64,000 nt of DNA from CAG-273 sp051891195 (GCA_051891195.1 JBJFEZ010000008.1:1-64000); one strand, 5' to 3'. Numbered from the stretch's first letter, positions 42,150-51,681 are shown. Notes: a model not told the origin generated them from the letters alone. Numbers and translations are program-made.

Positions 42150-43219
42150 TGGCAGGAACAATGAGGAAAAGAAGTAATGGAAAATATTACTTAGAATATA
42201 TGTGTGAAGGAGAACGATATTCGCAAACAGTTAAAGCCAAAAATGATATAGAAGCAAGTAAATTATTAGCACTGTTTGTTACAGAAGTAGAAAAAGGAAC
42301 TTATTTAAAGCAAAGTAATATAACATTTGTAGAGTTTGCACAATTATTTATAGATAAATATGCTACCGATAATCTTTCTCCTACTACTTTAAATGATTAT
42401 AAGAACAGATTAAATAAATATATATTAGAAGATTTTGGAAGAATGAAATTGACTAGTATTAAAAGGCTTCACGTTCAAGAATTTGCTAATAAATTAGTTA
42501 AAGAATATAATTTATCATCTAAGACAGCAAAAAACTATATAAAGCTAATTTCATCAATTTTAAATAAAGCTGTAGAATGGGATTATCTACAGATTAATGT
42601 AGCTGATAAAGTAAGTATTCCTAAAAATTTAGAAAAACCTAAAAAGAAAGTTATTTTATACAGTTATGATGAAGTTAGATTATTTATAGATGCATTAGAA
42701 AAATTAGAAGATAAAGAATTACAAATAGCAATATATACTTCATTTTATACTGGAGCAAGGCGTGGAGAAGTTTTAGGATTAACCTTCAAAGATATAAACT
42801 TTGAAAGAAAAACAATAGATTTTAATAAAAATAAGGTTGCCACTAAAGGTGGAATAACTCTTAAAGATATAAAAAACGAAAAAGCTAGATTGTTTTATGT
42901 TCCAGACTCTTATATTGATAAAGTTAAAGACTATTATAATTATTTAGGAAAACCTAAACAGGATACAAATTTATTTAATATGCACCCAGATACATACTCA
43001 GAAAATTTTAAACAATTTTTAAGTGATAATAACCTAAGAAGAATAAATTTAAAAGATTTAAGAGCATTAAATGAAAGTATCTTAGTAAATCAAGGATTAG
43101 ATGTAGTATCAGTTGCAAAAAGATTAGGGCATTTACCATCTACAGCAACAAATTATTACTTAGACCAAATACCAGAAGAAGATAAAAAGGCAAGTGAAAT
43201 TTTACAAAACTTGTTTTAA
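42149..43219 (+). CDS. int: Tyrosine recombinase integrase
   Basis: 356 residues from the ATG at 42149, whose first base is the last base of the repressor stop (TGATG), with GGAG upstream. N-terminal arm-binding domain (RKRSNGKYYLEYMCEGERYS), SAM-like core-binding domain (TFVEFAQLFIDKYATDNLSP), and catalytic domain with Arg in TGARRGEVLGL, KDLR (Lys in place of the usual His of HxxR), His in KRLGHLPS and Tyr in NYYLDQ. It catalyses integration at the tRNA-fMet att core. No in-frame CGG. Confidence 0.9.
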   Translation: MAGTMRKRSNGKYYLEYMCEGERYSQTVKAKNDIEASKLLALFVTEVEKGTYLKQSNITFVEFAQLFIDKYATDNLSPTTLNDYKNRLNKYILEDFGRMKLTSIKRLHVQEFANKLVKEYNLSSKTAKNYIKLISSILNKAVEWDYLQINVADKVSIPKNLEKPKKKVILYSYDEVRLFIDALEKLEDKELQIAIYTSFYTGARRGEVLGLTFKDINFERKTIDFNKNKVATKGGITLKDIKNEKARLFYVPDSYIDKVKDYYNYLGKPKQDTNLFNMHPDTYSENFKQFLSDNNLRRINLKDLRALNESILVNQGLDVVSVAKRLGHLPSTATNYYLDQIPEEDKKASEILQNLF

Positions 43220-43225
43220 TTTTTT

Positions 43226-43252
43226 ACGTCAATTACGTCAAAATTACGTCAA
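43226..43252. repeat. Right arm-type repeats, three ACGTCA boxes
   Basis: ACGTCA at 43226, 43235 and 43246. The last two with flanks are identical over 22 bases to the pair at 4558-4579. They lie between integrase stop and attR, where integrase arm sites are expected. Confidence 0.65.
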
Positions 43253-43265
43253 AACATAAAAATTA

Positions 43266-43288
43266 GGTTCTAGCTAATTGCTAGAACC
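43266..43288 (-). terminator. Phage-supplied terminator for the rebuilt tRNA-fMet
   Basis: GGTTCTAGC and GCTAGAACC form a perfect 9-bp stem, followed on the minus strand by TAATTTTTATG. It lies 13 bases after the CCA end of tRNA-fMet and replaces the host terminator displaced to 4355. Confidence 0.75.
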
Positions 43289-43300
43289 CTTGATTTTTCT

Positions 43301-43376
43301 TGGTTGCGGGGGATAGACTTGAACTATCGACCTTCGGGTTATGAGCCCGACGAGCTGCCAACTGCTCCACCCCGCG
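43301..43376 (-). tRNA. tRNA-fMet(CAU), host/phage chimera
   Basis: 76 bases. Initiator hallmarks: unpaired C1-A72 (CGCGGGG/CCCCGCA), anticodon stem with GGG/CCC (TCGGG-CTCATAA-CCCGA), anticodon CAT, T arm GATAG-TTCAAGT-CTATC, encoded CCA at 43301-43303. The 5' half (43347-43376) and promoter are host DNA; the 3' half up to the att core is phage DNA. Confidence 0.92.
43328..43346. repeat. attR core, 19 bp, inside tRNA-fMet
   Basis: Same 19 bases as attL, spanning anticodon loop to variable loop. Confidence 0.85.
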
Positions 43377-43400
43377 ATGTGTTTGTTTTTGTACTTTATT

Positions 43401-43429
43401 AGTATACTGCGTTTTGCTTTTATTGTCAA
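43401..43429 (-). promoter_or_regulatory. Consensus promoter of tRNA-fMet
   Basis: On the minus strand TTGACA, exactly 17 bp, TATACT, ending 24 bases upstream of the mature tRNA. Near-perfect sigma-A promoter, as expected for an essential tRNA. Confidence 0.8.
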
Positions 43430-43713
43430 TACATTTTATTAAAAAACCTTGGTACTACACAGATTTTCTTATAAATTATACTTACTTTTTTAATTAACCA
43501 TCTATTTTTTCCTAATGTAATTCCCCAATGAAGTTTTTTAGCTAGTCTTGTATCTTTGTAAAGGAAATATCTTTGCTTCTTTTTTATTATATTCTTCTTT
43601 ATTTAATTTATTACTTTATTTAGATATTTCCTTTTAATAAAGATTAGTTTTTCTATTTAATTTTTATAAATTACCTTTATGTAGCTGCTATTCCATATGC
43701 TTTAAGCTTTTTT
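43430..43713. other. Host spacer with possible decayed coding sequence
   Basis: No gene with a start codon. A minus-strand open stretch encodes KKQRYFLYKDTRLAKKLHWG then ITLGKNRWLIKKVSIIYKKI and ends in TGA, without ATG or ribosome site. It reads more like protein than random AT-rich sequence, so it may be a gene remnant, but no family is recognised. Confidence 0.3.
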
Positions 43714-44358
43714 CTATTTTACAACAATATATTTTTTTACATTTTCAAATTTTGCATCTCCTATTCCTTTTACATTTTTCAGGTCTTCTATAGTATTAAA
43801 TTTTCCATTTTGTTGTCTATATTCTATAATTTTGCTTGCTATTGATGGGCCAATTCCTGGCAATGTTTCTAATTCACTTTGTGTTGCTTGGTTTATATTC
43901 ACTTTTTTATTCTCTCCTTTGCTTGTTATTGTGTCTTTCATAATAACATTATTACCACTTTCACTTGTTATATACACTTTTTCACTATTTGCTTCTTTAT
44001 CTTTTTTGTTTGGAATGTATATTTTTTGCCCATCTTCTAGTACATATGCCAAATTTATTTGTTCTAAGTCAGCTTCTTTTGTTATTCCTCCTGCCGCTTC
44101 AATAGCATCTGCTATTCGTGCTCCTTTTAGTAATATAACTACTCCTGCTTTATTTACTTCTCCTGTAATGTGCACTACTATTTTTTCTTCTTGTTCACTA
44201 TTGTTTTGCTCAATATTTTCTGTTTCTATCATATCATTTATGTCTATGCTATTTTCTTCATTTTGCATAGTTACAAATCCATAAATTCCAATTCCTATTA
44301 CTAGTATAGCAATTAAAATTCCTATTATTATTTTTTGTTTAAAATTTAATTTTTCCAT
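43714..44358 (-). CDS. comEA: ComEA-like DNA-binding competence protein
   Basis: 214 residues from ATG 44358 (AAAGGA upstream). N-terminal membrane anchor (IIIGILIAILVIGIGIYGFV), SLBB domain (IVVHITGEVNKAGVVILLKG), linker, and C-terminal helix-hairpin-helix pair (VNINQATQSELETLPGIGPS, EDLKNVKGIGDAKFENVKKY). It binds double-stranded DNA at the cell surface in transformation. No comEC is adjacent in the window. Confidence 0.82.
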   Translation of the reverse strand: MEKLNFKQKIIIGILIAILVIGIGIYGFVTMQNEENSIDINDMIETENIEQNNSEQEEKIVVHITGEVNKAGVVILLKGARIADAIEAAGGITKEADLEQINLAYVLEDGQKIYIPNKKDKEANSEKVYITSESGNNVIMKDTITSKGENKKVNINQATQSELETLPGIGPSIASKIIEYRQQNGKFNTIEDLKNVKGIGDAKFENVKKYIVVK

Positions 44359-44477
44359 TATTTTTATTTTCCTTTCCATATAATTAACCTAATTTTCAAT
44401 ACCTCTTGAATTTTTAGCTGTTTTAATATATATTTATATTTGAAACTTAATATAATTAACATTATAGGAGTAATTTC

Positions 44478-45830
44478 ATGAGAAAATTTAAACTGATTTT
44501 ATTTATTTTTATATTTTTACTACAATTTATCATTTTTACGTCTCCTTCTTTTGCAGATAGTGTAGTTTTAGATACTTATTCGCCTGCTTGTATTTTAATG
44601 GAGGCAGAAACTGGTAAGATTTTGTACGAAAAAAATTCTAATGAAGTAAGGTATCCTGCAAGTACTACTAAAATTATGACTGCCATTTTAACTGTTGAAA
44701 ATTGCAATCTTACTGATGTTGCTACTGTTAGTCATAATGCCATTTATTCAGTTCCTGTTAGTTATTCTCACGCTAGTTTAAAGGAGGGCGAAGAACTTAC
44801 TATTGAACAATTATTGAATGTTCTTTTAATTCCTTCTGCTAATGATGCTGCATTTGTTTTAGCTGAACATATTTCTGGTAGTGTGGAAGAGTTTGCTAAT
44901 TTAATGAATCAAAAGGCCAAAGAAATAGGTTGTTTGAATACACATTTTGTTAATCCTAATGGAATTCATAGTAAGGATCATACTTCTACTGCTTATGATT
45001 TAGCTTTAATGGGTAAATATGCTATGCAAAATAACACTATTAGACAGATTGTTAAAAAAACAAGTTGTTCTTTGCCTGTAACAAATAAGTATAGTAAAAC
45101 TGATCGTATTTTTAATACTACAAATGATTTATTAATTGAAAATAATAGCACTGCTAAAGATAATTATTATTATCCTCAGGCTATAGGAATAAAAACAGGT
45201 TATACTACTGATGCTGGTTCTTGCATTATTGCTGCTGCTGAAAAAGATGGTATTGAATTAATAGTAGTTGTTCTTGGTGGAGAACTTACTAAGTCTGGTT
45301 TAAGTCAAAGATATTTAGATTGTATAAATTTATTTAATTACGGTTTTGATAATTATCACACTTTACATGAGGCTAATAGTATATTAAAGCAGATTTCTGT
45401 TTGGGGTGGAAATTCTGATACTAAAGATTTAAATTTACTTGTAAAAGATAAAATTTCAATTTTTGCAAATAATGCTTCTGATTTAGATAATTTAGAACCT
45501 GAAATTACTTTAGATAAAAATTTAAGGGCTCCTATTGCTGTTAATAGTGTTGTAGGAAAGCTAACTTATACTTTTGATGGGCAAACTTATTCTTCTGATT
45601 TAATTGCAGAAACTGAAGTTGTTTCTTCTAGCTTTTTACCAATTTTATTCCGAATTTTATTAATTTTTGTTACTTTATATTTGTTGTTTTTATTATTAAA
45701 ACCTTCTAAAAAAAGTAAAAATGGCAAAGGTAAGTCTAATAAGAAAAAAACTTATAATAAAAAGAGTAAGGGTAAGAATTTTAGGTTTTCACAACTAAGT
45801 GATTTATATGTTCTTCCATCCAATAAATAA
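44478..45830 (+). CDS. D-alanyl-D-alanine carboxypeptidase (DacF type)
   Basis: 450 residues. Signal peptide (LILFIFIFLLQFIIFTSPSF), then serine peptidase S11 motifs: SxxK in YPASTTKIMTA, SxN in PSANDAAFV, KTG in GIKTGYTTDAG. A C-terminal beta domain and a membrane anchor (FRILLIFVTLYLLFLLL) with a Lys-rich cytoplasmic tail follow. It trims the terminal D-Ala of peptidoglycan stem peptides outside the membrane. Ends at a bidirectional terminator. Confidence 0.88.
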   Translation: MRKFKLILFIFIFLLQFIIFTSPSFADSVVLDTYSPACILMEAETGKILYEKNSNEVRYPASTTKIMTAILTVENCNLTDVATVSHNAIYSVPVSYSHASLKEGEELTIEQLLNVLLIPSANDAAFVLAEHISGSVEEFANLMNQKAKEIGCLNTHFVNPNGIHSKDHTSTAYDLALMGKYAMQNNTIRQIVKKTSCSLPVTNKYSKTDRIFNTTNDLLIENNSTAKDNYYYPQAIGIKTGYTTDAGSCIIAAAEKDGIELIVVVLGGELTKSGLSQRYLDCINLFNYGFDNYHTLHEANSILKQISVWGGNSDTKDLNLLVKDKISIFANNASDLDNLEPEITLDKNLRAPIAVNSVVGKLTYTFDGQTYSSDLIAETEVVSSSFLPILFRILLIFVTLYLLFLLLKPSKKSKNGKGKSNKKKTYNKKSKGKNFRFSQLSDLYVLPSNK

Positions 45831-45863
45831 AAGGACACTAAATTGTTTTTAGTGCCCCTTTTA
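45829..45863. terminator. Bidirectional terminator between convergent genes
   Basis: AAAAGGACACTAAA pairs with TTTAGTGCCCCTTTT around a short loop, with T and A runs on the two sides. It separates the carboxypeptidase gene from the LCP gene. Confidence 0.75.
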
Positions 45864-45866
45864 TTT

Positions 45867-47126
45867 TTATTCTGTTCCTAAAATGATAGTAATGTTTGTA
45901 TCTGCTTCTTCCCCTGTTGATATGTTTTGTGTTTCTATTAATAGCTTCAATTCTTCGTTAACTGCATTTTCAACATTTCCTCTATTAATAATTAGACTTT
46001 CCCCTACATTTGATGTTGTAGATGTTGTAACATTAGTATATCCTGCTTTTTCTAATCTATTTTTTATTCTTTCTAGTCTAATTTCGCTTCCACTTCCATT
46101 TAAAACTTCTATTTTTATTGAAGCTTTGTCTATTCCTGTAGTGTCTATACCACTTGTGTCTATTTCTTTGTCTTGTAGTTCTGGATTTAAAAAGATTTCA
46201 TCAATTAATTTTTTTGTTTCATTTGAATAAGCCTCGTATACCCACACATCATTAGCATAAACTGATTCTCCTGGTAAATATTCTGTTCTTAAATGATCTG
46301 TGTTAAATTCTACTATGTATGGAACATAGTCTTTAATTGTGTCAAAGCTCATATTAGTTTCAACATATTGCTCAGCAATACTTATAAATTCATTTATTTT
46401 TAAAATATTTTCTACTTTTAATGTTTGTTTTGCTACAGCTTTTAAGAATTCTCTTTGTGTTCTTGTTCTTCCAAGATCCTCCATTCCATATTCGTATGAA
46501 TATGTTGAACCATCATTGTTGTGTCTAAATCTAACTAATTGTTCAGCTTTATCTCCATCTAATACTTGAACTCCTGCTTTTAAATTTATATGTAAGTTTT
46601 GTTTGCTAGAATCATATTTCATATCAATAGGCACATTAAATGTTACTCCACCTATTGCGTCTACTAATGCTTTGAATGCTGCTGTATCAACTTTTATATA
46701 GTATTTTATATCTAATCCGGTTAATTCGTTTATTTCTTTTAAAACATTTTCTGCACCTGTTTGATATACTGCATTTATCTTGTCCCAGGCAGTTGCTTTG
46801 TTTATGTCATACCCAATAAATGTGTCTCTTGGTATTGATAAAATAGATGCTTGCTGTTTTTGAGGATCATATTCTGCTACCATTATTGTATCTGTTAAGT
46901 TTTGGCTTTGTCCTAATAATACACAATAAATTTTAGGTAAACTTTTTAAAGTTTCTTCGTTATGCCCAATAGCTGTTGCTAAAATTCCTTTAAGTCCTCC
47001 TCCATTTTTATGTACTTTATATGCAAATATTCCCACTACTATTAATAGCATTAAAACTAGTACTAATAGTATTTTTCTACCTATTTTTCTTTTTTTCTTT
47101 TTTTCTTTTTCCTTCAATTTTTTCAC
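45867..47126 (-). CDS. LytR-CpsA-Psr (LCP) family cell-wall ligase
   Basis: 419 residues. Basic N-terminus and one membrane segment (KILLVLVLMLLIVVGIFAYK), LCP domain (DTIMVAEYDPQKQQASILSI PRDTF; GGVTFNVPIDMKYD; QLVRFRHNNDG; RTRTQREFLKAV), and a C-terminal LytR_C domain (KIEVLNGSGSEIRLERIKNR). It attaches undecaprenyl-linked glycopolymers to peptidoglycan at the outer face of the membrane. Confidence 0.88.
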   Translation of the reverse strand: MKKLKEKEKKKKRKIGRKILLVLVLMLLIVVGIFAYKVHKNGGGLKGILATAIGHNEETLKSLPKIYCVLLGQSQNLTDTIMVAEYDPQKQQASILSIPRDTFIGYDINKATAWDKINAVYQTGAENVLKEINELTGLDIKYYIKVDTAAFKALVDAIGGVTFNVPIDMKYDSSKQNLHINLKAGVQVLDGDKAEQLVRFRHNNDGSTYSYEYGMEDLGRTRTQREFLKAVAKQTLKVENILKINEFISIAEQYVETNMSFDTIKDYVPYIVEFNTDHLRTEYLPGESVYANDVWVYEAYSNETKKLIDEIFLNPELQDKEIDTSGIDTTGIDKASIKIEVLNGSGSEIRLERIKNRLEKAGYTNVTTSTTSNVGESLIINRGNVENAVNEELKLLIETQNISTGEEADTNITIILGTE

Positions 47127-47160
47127 CTGTTTTCTTATTTATTATGAGTATTAGTATAAC

Positions 47161-47188
47161 AAAAATCTTGTCAAATGACAAGATTTTT
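47161..47188 (-). terminator. Terminator after the CvpA gene
   Basis: AAAAATCTTGTC and GACAAGATTTTT form a perfect 12-bp stem with loop AAAT, just past the stop at 47197. Confidence 0.8.
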
Positions 47189-47196
47189 ACATTAAT

Positions 47197-47859
47197 TTAA
47201 AATATTATTTTTAGTAGTAAATTGTTATCATACATCATACTTCCTATGAATGATTTCTTTATACCTTCTATTATGCCAGTTCCGTCCATCATTGGGCTAA
47301 ATAATGAAATTATTGCAAATATTATATATATAATTATTAGTGATTGTAATAGTCCAAATAATATTCCTCCTAATTTATCAAATTGTTTTATTACAGGTAA
47401 TTTTGTTAATAAGTTTGCTAGTCCTTTTATGAATAATAAAATTATTTTACTAATTATAAATAATACTATTGCTACTGCTACATTTATAATAGTAACAGAT
47501 ATGTCTCTTGCAGTAGCATCTATAATGGCATTTTTTGCTTCGTTTCCTGCATTTTCTACTGCTTCATTTATGTAGTTCATCATTACATCTGGCATACTTT
47601 GTTTTGTTTGTTCTTTATCCTCTTTAGGTGTTTCTTCTTGTTCTAAAATACTCTGTCTTATAGCTTGCTCTAGGTTTTCATCCCAATTAGTATTATCAAT
47701 TACAAAGTTTGAAACTGGTTTAAATAAAATAAATGCTATTATTAATGCTAATACAAATGATACTATTTTTAGTAATGATCCTGTTAATCCTTTACGATAT
47801 CCTAATAAAATACATAATGCAATAATTGCAACTATTACTAAATCAATTATTATACTCAT
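47197..47859 (-). CDS. CvpA family membrane protein
   Basis: 220 residues with about five membrane segments: VIVAIIALCILLGYRKGLTG SLLK is the family signature, then IVSFVLALIIAFILFKPVSN, VAIVLFIISKIILLFIKGL and LFGLLQSLIIIYIIFAI. CvpA proteins are needed for colicin V production in E. coli and have a poorly known envelope role elsewhere. It is co-oriented with and 15 bases from the DUF5711-like gene. Confidence 0.75.
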   Translation of the reverse strand: MSIIIDLVIVAIIALCILLGYRKGLTGSLLKIVSFVLALIIAFILFKPVSNFVIDNTNWDENLEQAIRQSILEQEETPKEDKEQTKQSMPDVMMNYINEAVENAGNEAKNAIIDATARDISVTIINVAVAIVLFIISKIILLFIKGLANLLTKLPVIKQFDKLGGILFGLLQSLIIIYIIFAIISLFSPMMDGTGIIEGIKKSFIGSMMYDNNLLLKIIF

Positions 47860-47873
47860 ATAAATCCCTCTTT

Positions 47874-49055
47874 CTATAAATTAATTAATTCTATTTTGTC
47901 TCTATATACTATACCAGCAACTCCATCTCCAAGTACAATGTTTTTTATTACTTGTGATGAATAATATCTTTTTACTAGCCATCCGCTTGTATTAACAAAA
48001 TCAACTTCATTTCCTAAGTTAAAAGCCATTATGTTATTACTGCAATCTACACTTTTTACTACTTCTTCAACAGTGTATACTGTTTCTTTATCATTACTAA
48101 TGTTTTTTAGTTCAACTACTGTATCTGCACTAAAAATTCCTGTAGATTTTTCATATGTACGAAATATGTAATCATTTAATTCTATGTCTGCAAATGTAAT
48201 TTTATTAATTTCTTCATTTAAACTTAATATTTCATAGCTCTGTCCATTATTTATTTTATAAATACTATCATCATACATACAAATTAAGTTGTCTTTATTT
48301 TGATATTTTATTTTTAAAACCAATTGATTTTTTAATGCATTATAAATATATTTTGGTTCCACATCTGTTTTTGTAGCTTCTTTAATTGACATTATTTTTA
48401 TATTAGACTGTATTGCAGTTCCTGAATAATTGATTTCTGCATAAGCTAAATTGCTGTTATCTGGCGAAATGCAAGCATCTATTGCTATTGTATTTGATAA
48501 ATAATTTTTAAATAATTCATTACCTTTTTCATCATATGTAATAATAACTGATTTATGTGTTGTTCCTGTTACTATTGCGCATACATATCCGTTTTTATTA
48601 ACAGTTACTCTACTTAAATTTCCGTCTATACTTTTTTCCCAAATTATATGATCTTCAGATATTAAATATAACTTTTGATTATCTTTTTCACCAATAACTA
48701 GATATTTATTTTCAGTATCATAAATTGGATTGTTAATTTCTATTTTAACTTCTTTTTCCTTTTTTCCTGATGAGTTGTATTGAGATAATGTGTTTTCAGC
48801 TAGTATGCAAATATATTTATTATATGGAATAATGTTTATATTAGAATCATAATCTATTTCAATCATAGGTATATTTTCTTCTGTGACATTTTTGCGAAAA
48901 ATATATTTATCCATAAAATTTCTAAAGTTTTTATTTCCATTATATAAAATAATAGTAACCACAAGTAATATTGCAAGTATACTTATTGCAATTATTACAC
49001 CAATCTTTTTTTTATTTATTTTTTTGTTCTGCTTAAATTCTATTACTTTTTTCAT
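47874..49055 (-). CDS. Membrane-anchored beta-propeller protein (DUF5711-like)
   Basis: 393 residues from ATG 49055 (a start 4 codons earlier is also possible). One N-terminal membrane segment (IGVIIAISILAILLVVTIIL) and an extracellular domain of repeated beta blades (NIIPYNKYICILAENTLSQY; VTVNKNGYVCAIVTGTTHKS; ISPDNSNLAYAEINYSGTAI). Typical of DUF5711 proteins of Clostridia; function unknown. It is encoded together with CvpA. Confidence 0.65.
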   Translation of the reverse strand: MKKVIEFKQNKKINKKKIGVIIAISILAILLVVTIILYNGNKNFRNFMDKYIFRKNVTEENIPMIEIDYDSNINIIPYNKYICILAENTLSQYNSSGKKEKEVKIEINNPIYDTENKYLVIGEKDNQKLYLISEDHIIWEKSIDGNLSRVTVNKNGYVCAIVTGTTHKSVIITYDEKGNELFKNYLSNTIAIDACISPDNSNLAYAEINYSGTAIQSNIKIMSIKEATKTDVEPKYIYNALKNQLVLKIKYQNKDNLICMYDDSIYKINNGQSYEILSLNEEINKITFADIELNDYIFRTYEKSTGIFSADTVVELKNISNDKETVYTVEEVVKSVDCSNNIMAFNLGNEVDFVNTSGWLVKRYYSSQVIKNIVLGDGVAGIVYRDKIELINL

Positions 49056-49162
49056 ATTTAATCGCATTCCTTTTTTAGTTACAAATCTTTTTTAATTTGT
49101 ATTTAATATATAATACTTTTAGCTAAAATACAAGTATTTTAAGTTTAAAAAACATTGTAAAA

Positions 49163-50167
49163 TTATTTTACTTTAAGAATACTATAAATTTGCGCAAGTC
49201 CTAATATTCCAAAAATAGGGTACAATAAGTTAACTAATTTAGAAAATCCTAATGGTGCAATTAATATAGATGAAAAGCAAATTAAGAACATAGTTTTTTT
49301 GTATTTCTCTTGAGTTACATTTTTTAAAAATCCATACCCTGATGCTATTGCTGAAGTAAATATAGCAATAAGTATAACTATTCCATAAATTATAGGATAC
49401 ATATTTCCAAACTCTTTTGTAATTAGTATCATTGGTAATTCAATATTTTGAACATATCCGCTTCCTCTTAAAAGCAATAAAAATAAGCAAATTCCAAGTG
49501 TAGATAATATAACACTACATAATATACTAGATTGTTTAATTTTATTTTTTATGTTCATATGGTTTGGCATATCTATTAAAATTGGAATTAATAAAATACT
49601 GTTATAACTTGCATATAAAATACTACTAAATAGCCAACCAAAATTATATGTAATTGTATTATTTTCAAAGTATTTAACTGTAAATGGTATGTTTTTTATT
49701 CCCAAATATACTATAAATACTGCTAAAAATGGAATAAGAATAGCATTTATTGAAACAATTCCTTTTGTGTCATTTATAAATGTAATGTAGCAAAGCACTG
49801 CTATAATTATTGCCGTTATATATATTGAAACTCCAAATTCTTGTTTGAAATATGCACAAAATCCGGCTATCATAATATAAAACGAAATTAACAAAAAGCA
49901 TTGTATTATTATTTTTATAATTTTATTTATTTTTTTATTTGGATTTAATACCGCTAAAAATTCAGAATATGTGTGTACAGATTTATTTTCTACAATAGAA
50001 ATAACTTTATAAATAATTACTCCTGTTAATAGGCACGATACTATCATACCTATAATACCTGTTGTTCCATAACTATTAAAAAACAAGTAAATTTCTTGTC
50101 CTGATGCAAACCCTGCACCAATTATACTTCCTATTATTACAAAAACTATTTTTAATGTATTTTTCAT
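49163..50167 (-). CDS. YkvI-like membrane transporter
   Basis: 334 residues from ATG 50167, with GAGGGAG upstream. About ten membrane segments, with the GSIIGAGFASGQEIYLFFN signature near residue 13 typical of YkvI-like proteins, distant relatives of amino-acid permeases of the APC fold. Substrate unknown. Its ribosome site lies inside the stem of the terminator of the upstream operon. Confidence 0.75.
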   Translation of the reverse strand: MKNTLKIVFVIIGSIIGAGFASGQEIYLFFNSYGTTGIIGMIVSCLLTGVIIYKVISIVENKSVHTYSEFLAVLNPNKKINKIIKIIIQCFLLISFYIMIAGFCAYFKQEFGVSIYITAIIIAVLCYITFINDTKGIVSINAILIPFLAVFIVYLGIKNIPFTVKYFENNTITYNFGWLFSSILYASYNSILLIPILIDMPNHMNIKNKIKQSSILCSVILSTLGICLFLLLLRGSGYVQNIELPMILITKEFGNMYPIIYGIVILIAIFTSAIASGYGFLKNVTQEKYKKTMFLICFSSILIAPLGFSKLVNLLYPIFGILGLAQIYSILKVK

Positions 50168-50169
50168 AA

Positions 50170-50208
50170 TTAAAAACTCCCTCATAATATATATGAGAGA
50201 GTTTTTAA
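50170..50208 (-). terminator. Terminator of the ABC operon overlapping the next ribosome site
   Basis: A 15-16 bp stem of ACTCTCTCAT/ATGAGGGAGT type flanked by A and T runs. The SD sequence GAGGGAG of the YkvI gene is within the 3' arm, so the same hairpin could end the ABC transcript and lower initiation on readthrough mRNA. Confidence 0.65.
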
Positions 50209-50210
50209 TT

Positions 50211-51662
50211 TTATTTCTTTCTTCTTCTAACTTGCCATATTACAATTCCTAAAATTATAATTGCTAATGGAATAGCATATATAATTATTGTAACAATTCT
50301 TTCTTGTAATGCAGTAACATCATAAGTAGTAACTGCTTGTGGAGTTTTACGAATTGTAATGTTTTCTTCTCTTCCTGTTAAATATGACACTGAATTTAGT
50401 ATAATATCTTCATTGTTATATGCATTAATAGCATACATATAATATTGTGAACTTATTGGTATTTGTGTATTTGTAGCAAAAACAGTATTAGCAAATACTA
50501 TAAGTTTAGATGATTTTTCTTCGTCTATAGTTTTTGTAAGCATTGCTGCAATTATATTATTTGCTGCATCCTCATCAGTTTTTATTTTACTTAAACTATT
50601 TGAAGTTAAGTCTGTACGATAAAACGCTTTATCACTTACAGTTGCTATTGTTTGTAATGTAACATTTTTTGCTTTTAAATCTTCTGTTGATGCAAAACTT
50701 AGCTTACCTGCATTTAACATACATACATTTAATTCCATATTAACATTTTTTATAATCTCTGAATCACTATTAACTTTTGCAATTATAAAGTTTGGTGCTC
50801 CAGATATCATATTGTTGCTACTTCCTTCAATAATAATTCCTTCTGAGTTAGTAATTCCGTATTCATCTAATACTTTTTGGAAGTTTGGTGTTTTTACTTT
50901 GTTTAAATTTGGATCTAATAATAGTAAAATTTCTCCACCTTTGTTAATATATTTTAGAATTTCATCTTTTTCTTTTTCTGTGATATCTTCTTTTAGTGCT
51001 GTTAATACTAATAATTTACAGTCTTCTGGTACACTTCCTGTTTTTAATAAATCAATATATTCAACTTCGTTTGCTTCTGAAGTTAAGCATTCTTCCAAAT
51101 AATTAAAATATGTGTTAGGATACAAATTATGTCCTGTTAAGAAACTTATTTTAGGTTTTACGTTTGTAGTAACATCTAATATAGCATTAGTCATAGCTTC
51201 TTCTGTGATGTCTATTTCTTTTCCTGTTGTATAATTATATGTGTATAAATTGTATTCATATAATATTTTTGTTTTGGTTTCACTTTGTATTGCAATAAAT
51301 GAAGTAGTATCTTCTAAGCCATATTCTGTTTTCCATTCAGTTTTAGAGTTTAAATTTTCTAGTTTTTCTACTTTAATGTTTTTATTTAGTGCAGCATACT
51401 TATTTGCAAAATCATTTACATATTCATACATATTATATACTGTAATTGTAACAGTTTGATTTAAATCTTTAAGTTTATCTTTAGTAGCTTGTGATATAGA
51501 ATATATTTTATCTTCTGTAAAGTCTAAATCTGTTATATTAGCTTTTTTTACTAAATAGCTAATTCCTAAGTATGCACATATTATAATGGCAAATAATAAA
51601 ATTGTTAATACTATACTTCTTAGCCATTTCTTTTTTATAATTTCTATAAATTTCTTTCCCAT
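50211..51662 (-). CDS. GldG-like ABC transporter accessory protein
   Basis: 483 residues. N-terminal membrane segment (SIVLTILLFAIIICAYLGIS YLVKK), a large extracellular domain of the GldG/DUF7088 kind (LTGHNLYPNTYFNYLEECL; KLLVLTALKEDITEKEKDEI; GGEILLLLDPNLNKV), and a C-terminal membrane segment with a basic end (IVTIIIYAIPLAIIILGIVI). It forms the third part of an exporter with the ATPase and permease encoded upstream. Confidence 0.78.
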   Translation of the reverse strand: MGKKFIEIIKKKWLRSIVLTILLFAIIICAYLGISYLVKKANITDLDFTEDKIYSISQATKDKLKDLNQTVTITVYNMYEYVNDFANKYAALNKNIKVEKLENLNSKTEWKTEYGLEDTTSFIAIQSETKTKILYEYNLYTYNYTTGKEIDITEEAMTNAILDVTTNVKPKISFLTGHNLYPNTYFNYLEECLTSEANEVEYIDLLKTGSVPEDCKLLVLTALKEDITEKEKDEILKYINKGGEILLLLDPNLNKVKTPNFQKVLDEYGITNSEGIIIEGSSNNMISGAPNFIIAKVNSDSEIIKNVNMELNVCMLNAGKLSFASTEDLKAKNVTLQTIATVSDKAFYRTDLTSNSLSKIKTDEDAANNIIAAMLTKTIDEEKSSKLIVFANTVFATNTQIPISSQYYMYAINAYNNEDIILNSVSYLTGREENITIRKTPQAVTTYDVTALQERIVTIIIYAIPLAIIILGIVIWQVRRRKK

Positions 51663-51681
51663 TTTTCATTTTCCTTTCCTA

